Assembly (NCBI GenBank): GCA_035651635.1
Contig: DASRFK010000028.1
Span: forward strand, 1 to 8,912
Source of the DNA: JANXQE01 sp035651635
Lineage (GTDB): Bacteria > Verrucomicrobiota > Verrucomicrobiia > Limisphaerales > UBA8199
DNA: 8,912 bases
Direction: 5' to 3'
This document shows positions 5,060 through 8,912 of the stretch, one piece after another. Numbering within the stretch: the first letter of the stretch is position 1; each line of letters starts with the position of its first letter. A program made the position numbers and the translations under genes. Below the pieces are notes generated by a model. That model was not told the DNA's origin. It saw only the letters and a list, made by a program, of their open reading frames with translations, and ran no database searches.

Positions 5060-6559
5060 CTAAAGCGGCATTTGCTTCTTCCGAGCTAATTCTAAGGCGA
5101 GCTCCAGCTCCGAATCTTTCCCGGCCAAGATGTCGGCGATAGTGTGCCTCACTGGGAAATCCGGGATGATGCCGCGCGCCGGGTCGTGCGCGTTATTGGT
5201 TCCGACAAACATGTAGCCGCTCATGAAAGGGATGAATAATCCCAGCTTGGTGTTAGGCAGAGTGATCCTCTCCACCGTCCCGGAGTTATTGCCGGAATAA
5301 GCTCCGGCAGATTCCTGCCCGACAAAAACGGCGCGATGGTGAACATCGACCTCGGTCAGAAACTCGGACGTCGTCGAGAAGCAGCCGCTGTCGATCAAAA
5401 TGTAAACGGGGCCGGTGAAAGCCGGGTGGCCAGGCTGCTGCACGGTTAATTGGGGATCTACGATCTGGTGGATCTTGCCGTCGGCGCGAAGCTCGGCCAA
5501 ACCCTTCGGGACAACCAGGTCGCGGTGTTTATCGGTGTACTTGGCAAAGCTGTAACTCATTTCACAATTCTTGGTGATGATGAGGTCCTCGTAGTATCGG
5601 AAGGGCGCGTCCACCAAGTAGGAGAACAGCAGCGCGCCGAGTTCACCGTCACCTCCGCCGTTGCCTCTCAGGTCCAGAATGAGTGCCGTGGAGCGCTTGG
5701 TTTTAATCTCTTCAAAGGCACGTTTCATAAACGCTTGCCCTTCATCCACGGCGGTTCCAAACGAGGAATAGGTCAGAAGAGCAATGTGTCCATCATCCAA
5801 CCATTTCAAGCTCGCAAAATCCTTTTTTAGGTGGTCCTGCGGGTACATCTTGCTGGATAACGTGGAGCGCTCTTGGTGCGTCAAGCCCGCCAGGTGCACA
5901 GCCTGTTCGGGGCCCGATCCGCAGCCCGCCAGCACCACTTCGTACGGCGCTCTGAGGCCAAGCAAAACAATCAGATTCAAAGCGAAGTTGCCGCCAATCG
6001 AACCCTGCCGCGAGGTCTGAACGTCGCCATCCTGGGATTCGGCGCTCAGCATCGTCGAAATAATTTGCCCGATAGCAATGCCATTGATCGACTGAATTTC
6101 CCTGCCAGCCAGGGCTCCGGCTTGGGCGTAATCCCGGAAAATGTAAGCCCGGGAATCGATCACCCGCACATCGAAAGGCAGGCCGCGCAGGCTCTCGGCC
6201 TCCTTCCGCGCCTCCGGCGAAAGGCTGACATCGGTGTGGCCACATTTGATGGCGGCGATCGGTATTGCCATCACGCGGTAGAATTCAAACAAATCCATTG
6301 GATGGTCCAACGCCTTTTTTGCCGCATCGAAAAGCCGGTCGAGATCGGCTTTCCTGGTATAGCGGTACAGCCCGGGGTGGGCCTCCTCCAAGGCTGATCG
6401 GGCGATCTGGTAATCGTCACGCAGTTGAGCCGGTTCAAATGTTTTGGCTTCTGCGGCCCCGGCCAGGTTGAGGGAGGCGAGACTGAGCGCGCCTGCCAGG
6501 GTGCTGAGTGATAACCAATAAAAGTAACGTTTCTTCTGAATAGATTTAGTATTGTTCAT
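5060..6559 (-). CDS. Exported S41-family (tail-specific/tricorn-like) serine peptidase
   Basis: Length is 499 aa. S41 peptidases cleave proteins, often damaged or tagged ones, in the periplasm. A signal peptide occupies about residues 1-36 (KKRYFYWLSLSTLAGALSLA..NLAGA). An N-terminal helical part (YQIARSALEEAHPGLYRYT, 50-68) precedes GHTDV (107-111), where H108 fits the catalytic His of tricorn-type members. A PDZ-like stretch at about 128-165 (FDVRVIDSRAYIF..GREIQSINGI) is followed by the core with DLRGNGGG (296-303) and DSGCFSTTSEF (390-400), where S395 is the likely nucleophile. VGQESAGAYSGNNSG (413-427) replaces the Lys-bearing motif of CtpA. RGIIPDFPV (462-470) and a helical end close the fold. 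GAGG-type Shine-Dalgarno is present. Upstream is a RAYT remnant, downstream debris; it is a single-gene unit. Substrate unknown. Confidence 0.9.
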   Translation of the reverse strand: MNNTKSIQKKRYFYWLSLSTLAGALSLASLNLAGAAEAKTFEPAQLRDDYQIARSALEEAHPGLYRYTRKADLDRLFDAAKKALDHPMDLFEFYRVMAIPIAAIKCGHTDVSLSPEARKEAESLRGLPFDVRVIDSRAYIFRDYAQAGALAGREIQSINGIAIGQIISTMLSAESQDGDVQTSRQGSIGGNFALNLIVLLGLRAPYEVVLAGCGSGPEQAVHLAGLTHQERSTLSSKMYPQDHLKKDFASLKWLDDGHIALLTYSSFGTAVDEGQAFMKRAFEEIKTKRSTALILDLRGNGGGDGELGALLFSYLVDAPFRYYEDLIITKNCEMSYSFAKYTDKHRDLVVPKGLAELRADGKIHQIVDPQLTVQQPGHPAFTGPVYILIDSGCFSTTSEFLTEVDVHHRAVFVGQESAGAYSGNNSGTVERITLPNTKLGLFIPFMSGYMFVGTNNAHDPARGIIPDFPVRHTIADILAGKDSELELALELARKKQMPL

Positions 6560-6567
6560 TTTAATTG

Positions 6568-6572
6568 CCTCT
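6568..6572 (-). promoter_or_regulatory. Ribosome binding site of the S41 gene
   Basis: AGAGG on the minus strand, 8 nt before the ATG at 6559. It is the only clear, well-spaced Shine-Dalgarno sequence among the minus-strand genes here and fixes this start. Confidence 0.6.
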
Positions 6573-6831
6573 ATTACCCGGGGAGCGTTGGATAAGTTTC
6601 AGAAGATTGTTTGCCTGAAAACCTCTGCACCAAAGAGCAACGCCCGCAGGCTCTGGATACTCGGTGTTGTGACTGGTGCGCTTGGCCGCAAACCGAGCAA
6701 TGACCCAAGGCGCGAGCGAGTTTGCATTCCATGGACGGGGTCATACCGTAGAAAAACCCACGCTTTTCGTCGTTCATCCTCAGATACCCAGTTGGACTTG
6801 TGGATCATCGGCTGGGGAAGTGTTCATGAAC
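6573..6831. other. Gap without a recognisable gene
   Basis: Two overlapping minus-strand frames (6574-6777 and 6599-6808) and long plus-strand frames are open, but none shows a recognisable domain, and the strands contradict each other. The 10-bp palindrome GTTCATGAAC (6822-6831) touches the stop codon of the RAYT remnant. The gap must hold the S41 promoter, but I could not place convincing boxes. Confidence 0.4.
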
Positions 6832-7260
6832 TTATGGAGATTGGTCCAGTTCCTCCAGCCGACGACGCTCCATCTGGCGCTCGAACTCCTGCCGTCCCGC
6901 GGGCGTGTCCTGCGGGATGCCGTGATCGCCGAACAAACGCTCGACCCGCAGCCAGTGAGGCCGATGCTCGCGCGCGGCCAAGTACCACGGAAAGTTCCTC
7001 CACGGATTCGCGAGCAGCCGATCCTCTGGCGCCAGCAGCCGCGCCCGAACAGGATTTAAGTGAACGTAGTCGCAGGCGGAGCGAAGGTAGCCATTACCAC
7101 TGCCCTCGACCACCTGGGCCTTGTAACGGCCGCTCAGAACGTGCCCGGTGAGCTTGCGGCGGTTGTTGAGGCGGATCGTGTAGGTGCTTTGCAGCCAAGC
7201 CGTGCCGGACACCAGATTGGCATTGGGGGTTTCGTTGACAACATGATAGTGGTTGCGCAC
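6832..7260 (-). pseudogene. RAYT (REP-associated tyrosine, Y1/HUH) transposase, both ends missing
   Basis: The open frame gives 142 aa from a GTG at 7260. RAYTs are single-strand HUH nucleases related to IS200/IS605 transposases that act on REP palindromes. NHYHVVNETP (3-12) carries the HUH pair, GHVLSGRYKAQVVEGSGNGY (39-58) the central signature, and DYVHLNPVRARLL (64-76) the region of the catalytic Tyr. FPWYL and LRVERLFGDHGIPQDTPAGR (103-122) follow. Relatives have about 75 more residues in front and 60-120 behind. In front, the same frame continues only as far as a TAA near 7328, giving KQFLLARNAVLP..., unlike the family. The end stops after ELDQSP where relatives continue. So it has the chemistry motifs but is very probably dead. 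It is head-to-head with vapB, whose promoter lies in the eroded 5' part. Confidence 0.75.
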
Positions 7261-7301
7261 TGAGAGAATTTGCGGAGGACCGACAGGAAGGACTGCATTT
7301 C

Positions 7302-7330
7302 TTGCCAGCAGGAACTGTTTTGTGTATTAT
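7302..7330 (+). promoter_or_regulatory. Sigma-70-type promoter of vapBC; predicts a leaderless mRNA
   Basis: TTGCCA (7302-7307, 5 of 6 matches to TTGACA) and TATTAT (7325-7330, 5 of 6 to TATAAT) are separated by exactly 17 bp. A start point 7 bases past the -10 box is position 7337, the A of the vapB ATG. No Shine-Dalgarno sequence stands at a usable distance before that ATG. Confidence 0.6.
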
Positions 7331-7338
7331 TTGTGTAT
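7319..7338 (+). promoter_or_regulatory. Direct repeat TTTGTGTAT x2, candidate VapB operator
   Basis: Perfect 9-bp copies at 7319-7327 and 7330-7338 are offset by 11 bp, one helical turn. They overlap the -10 box and the start codon. VapB-type antitoxins usually repress their own promoter with VapC, so a site here fits; binding is inferred. Confidence 0.45.
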
Positions 7339-7564
7339 GGCGTTCAAGACCCTGACCATCAGCGCCGAGGCTCATCAGCGGCTAAAAAAGCGCAAACTGC
7401 CGGGAGAAAGTTTCACCCAGGTCATTTTGCGAGAAATCCCTGAACCGCTGGAAACGGCGGGCGAGGTGCTTGACTATCTCCGATCCGAACCAGCCCCACA
7501 GCTGGACCGAAGCGCACTCGAGTCTCTGCGCAAAGGCCGAGGGCGGCGCTCCCCCCGCAAATGA
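7337..7564 (+). CDS. vapB: VapB-family antitoxin
   Basis: Length is 75 aa. VapB binds and neutralises the VapC ribonuclease and represses the operon. The N-terminal pattern KTLTISAEAHQRLKKRKLPGESFTQVI (4-30) is that of VapB antitoxins (compare KTITIS.EAY..LK..K.PGESFS.VI), giving a strand and helices for DNA binding. The acidic, then basic tail (about 34-75) would wrap VapC. The frame is open from 7253, but the ATG at 7337 is where family similarity begins and is exactly where the promoter predicts the RNA to start. The stop overlaps the vapC start by ATGA (7561-7564), so the two are translationally coupled. Confidence 0.85.
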   Translation: MAFKTLTISAEAHQRLKKRKLPGESFTQVILREIPEPLETAGEVLDYLRSEPAPQLDRSALESLRKGRGRRSPRK

Positions 7565-7938
7565 TTTGCGACACCAACTTCCTGACCGATCTCTATGACG
7601 AGCAGCAGACCGGCTTGGCCGGGCCGGCTCGGATATTTCTGGCCGCTCACCGACGGGCGCCGTTTCTGATCACCGTGATTTCGCTTGGCGAGACGGCTGT
7701 CATTTTCGCCCACGAAAACGAGGCCAGGAAATTTCTCTCCCGCTATCGCACCTTGAGGCTGATTCCCGAAGTTGGCTACGTCGCTGCTCGGATTGATCGA
7801 GAGCTAATGCAAGCAGGTGGCCGGCTGGGTGAGAACGACAATTGGATCGCTGCGTTTTGCCGCTATTATGCTCAGCCAATTATCAGCCGCGATCGGGCTT
7901 TCGACCGCGTGCGCGGTCTACGCCGGCTTGTGTATTGA
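7561..7938 (+). CDS. vapC: VapC-family PIN-domain toxin (ribonuclease)
   Basis: Length is 125 aa, normal for the family. PIN toxins are Mg-dependent endoribonucleases, often cutting tRNA or rRNA, held inactive by VapB. Conserved acids are all present: D4 (ICDTNFLTDL), E44 (ISLGETAV), D93 (GENDNWIAAFC) and D111/D115 (ISRDRAFDRV). The start overlaps the stop of vapB by 4 bp. The gene looks intact. It stands between remnants of two transposases (RAYT to the left, IS91-type to the right) and on the opposite strand to its neighbours, which suggests it came with mobile DNA. Confidence 0.9.
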   Translation: MICDTNFLTDLYDEQQTGLAGPARIFLAAHRRAPFLITVISLGETAVIFAHENEARKFLSRYRTLRLIPEVGYVAARIDRELMQAGGRLGENDNWIAAFCRYYAQPIISRDRAFDRVRGLRRLVY

Positions 7939-7959
7939 TTCGGCGGCGCGCAGGCGGCC

Positions 7960-8070
7960 CTAACGGGGTTGGTACTTGTCCGGGTAGACGTGCTCAAACT
8001 CATCGTAATGGCGGTGGGCGTTCTGCCACAGCGGGGACTTTCTGGGATTGCGGGCTCGATACGCTTGCAT
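7960..8070 (-). pseudogene. N-terminal scrap of an IS91-family transposase with a nonsense codon
   Basis: From the ATG at 8070 the frame reads MQAYRARNPRKSPLWQNAHR and HYDEFEHVYPDKYQPR, then TAG. IS91 transposases begin with Y.PRNP..SPLW......H.DEF...Y...Y.PRYG.LRP before their zinc-binding domain. The TAG stands where the Tyr of PRYG.LRP is expected, and the next codons read GRLR, so a TAC/TAT to TAG change is likely. Within about 15 codons more the similarity is lost, at the 3' end of vapC. The zinc fingers and catalytic tyrosines are absent. Confidence 0.65.
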
Positions 8071-8169
8071 ACGCAAGGAATGTCACCTCGCCCTTCGACG
8101 GCGGCCGGACGATAGCGGGGGGCGGCCGTTGGGACCCCTATCCCTCGGCCTTGCCCGCCGTCGCGAGAC

Positions 8170-8769
8170 TCACCGAATCACCAAATCATCCCCGGTGTAC
8201 ATTATCCGGTCGGGTCCCGCGGAACGGATCTCCATCTCGTGACCGGAAATCTGGTGAAAGAAATAGGGAGTTCCCCACACATCCACTAACTCCCCGTTGG
8301 AATTGACGCGATTGCCATCTTCTTTTAGGAAATTGATTTGCTTCGAATTGCCGCCCTGCAGTGCTTTGGTGATTTCCTCGTTGGTTCCAACAGGATTCTC
8401 GCCGAAAACCGAGGCGTACTGGCGGATGCTGGTGCGCATGTTCTCCAGAACGGTTGCCGCCGGCAGGCTCGAGGACTCCGCTGTCTCGGGCACCGGCAAC
8501 GCCGAACTCGGACTCGGCGAACGGGCGCGAGGCGCGGCGGACGTGGCGTCGGGCGCGACGAGTTGATCCGGAGCGGTCGATGACGGCTGACTTGAAGCAT
8601 CGCCAGGGTGACGGTCCCGCGCGAGCCGATTGGCCTCGATCTGGCCGGGAGCGTCGGCGCTGTCTTGACCCGGTGGATTCGCGGGGGTCTGCTTATGAAC
8701 GAACTGCCAGGAGAGCAGGGCGATTGCGATGACAAGAATCACCCATGCAATCGGCCGTATCCGGCTCAT
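8170..8769 (-). CDS. Membrane-anchored protein with a GspG-like C-terminal domain
   Basis: Length is 199 aa. Residues 7-25 are a transmembrane helix (IAWVILVIAIALLSWQFV) behind a short basic N-terminus, so the rest should lie outside the inner membrane. Residues 28-104 are a low-complexity Pro/Ser/Ala linker. Residues 106-199 form a domain whose end, LVDVWGTPYFFHQISGHEME and IRSAGPDRIMYTGDDLVI, resembles the DPWG.PY.Y....G..EI.SLG.DG..G..DD end of the type II secretion major pseudopilin GspG. It lacks the pseudopilin signal (G-F-T-L-I-E), so it is not a normal pilin subunit. Its ATG overlaps the stop of the DUF1501 gene (ATGA) with no Shine-Dalgarno sequence, so translation is probably coupled. 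It may be an accessory factor for export or display of the DUF1501 partner (inference). Confidence 0.75.
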   Translation of the reverse strand: MSRIRPIAWVILVIAIALLSWQFVHKQTPANPPGQDSADAPGQIEANRLARDRHPGDASSQPSSTAPDQLVAPDATSAAPRARSPSPSSALPVPETAESSSLPAATVLENMRTSIRQYASVFGENPVGTNEEITKALQGGNSKQINFLKEDGNRVNSNGELVDVWGTPYFFHQISGHEMEIRSAGPDRIMYTGDDLVIR

Positions 8770-8912
8770 AGGAAACCGATATTGGGCGTCGAGAATCGCC
8801 CGATATTGGGGAAGACCGTGGCCAGGTTGCCCGAATCCACTCCGAACCAGGAGGCAATCGTGGAAAAGTATTGATCGATCGCGGTGGTGGGAATCCAGCG
8901 GCCGGTGCTGGT
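8766..8912 (-). CDS. DUF1501 protein, C-terminal 48 residues (cut by the window edge)
   Basis: The visible part reads TSTGRWIPTTAIDQYFSTIA, SWFGVDSGNLATVFPNIGRF and a short end STPNIGFL. This is the C-terminal signature of DUF1501 proteins (GRWIPTTSVDQY..TLA.WFGV....L..VFPNLG.F....LGFM). The family, usually 400-500 aa, belongs to the alkaline phosphatase-like fold, is often exported by the Tat pathway and is often encoded next to a DUF1800 gene in Planctomycetota and Verrucomicrobiota; neither can be checked here. The stop TGA overlaps the next ATG. Biochemical activity of the family is unknown to me. Confidence 0.8.
   Translation of the reverse strand, partial: TSTGRWIPTTAIDQYFSTIASWFGVDSGNLATVFPNIGRFSTPNIGFL

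Noticed and set aside
6552..7151. 199-aa plus-strand open frame
   Set aside because: It is antisense to the RAYT remnant, begins against the S41 start, is rich in Arg/Pro/Ala without any domain, and has no Shine-Dalgarno sequence.
1..8912. CRISPR array, tRNA or rRNA genes
   Set aside because: No regularly spaced repeat series of CRISPR type, no tRNA T-loop/CCA pattern and no rRNA core sequence was seen on either strand.

Overview
The window looks like an accessory stretch of a GC-rich genome of the Verrucomicrobiota (Limisphaerales/Pedosphaera-like). This is inferred from gene content, not from a marker gene. The pointers are a DUF1501 C-terminus, large secreted proteins of the parallel beta-helix/choice-of-anchor type with Asp-rich 'PDLDGMNNWQEW' tails, a family of secreted proteins ending in '..SW..GGTL.SSP..' modules, verrucomicrobial-type RAYT transposase pieces and few Shine-Dalgarno sequences. 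There is no rRNA, tRNA or CRISPR array.

Layout. Almost everything is on the minus strand; only the vapBC pair and one gene scrap are on the plus strand. From the right edge leftwards: the last 48 codons of a DUF1501 protein (8766-8912) overlap by ATGA a membrane-anchored protein with a GspG-like globular end (8170-8769). Next come the head of an IS91-type transposase stopped by a nonsense codon (7960-8070), then a plus-strand VapB/VapC toxin-antitoxin pair (7337-7938) with a well-formed promoter that predicts a leaderless mRNA. Head-to-head with vapB lies a RAYT (REP-associated tyrosine) transposase that has lost both ends (6832-7260).

A secreted S41 peptidase gene (5060-6559) follows. Beyond it is a small gene graveyard: a strong hairpin (4991-5020), a 43-codon scrap of a ScyD/ScyE-like gene on the plus strand (4818-4946), a C-terminal RAYT scrap on the minus strand (4665-4814) and a REP-like hairpin (4579-4600). 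The two RAYT pieces are collinear and same-stranded on either side of the S41 gene, so the S41 segment may have landed in a RAYT gene.

Left part. A secreted beta-helix protein (3004-4524) is flanked by two direct copies of an 82-bp sequence that carries its own 5' end; the copy beyond its 3' end is the decayed head of a lost paralogue (2896-2943). A 470-bp non-coding stretch with hairpins and AT-rich direct repeats (2418-2890) precedes a very small bacterial sugar transferase-like protein (2052-2417). Two tandem genes for secreted proteins follow (1075-1905 and 66-926). They share a roughly 57-residue module that is C-terminal in one and directly behind the signal peptide in the other.

Functionally the intact genes point to the cell envelope: export, surface proteins, a polyprenyl-phosphate sugar transferase relative and an exported protease. 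They are embedded in debris of mobile elements. No complete multi-gene defence or biosynthetic system is visible; the clearest functional units are vapBC and the DUF1501/GspG-like pair.
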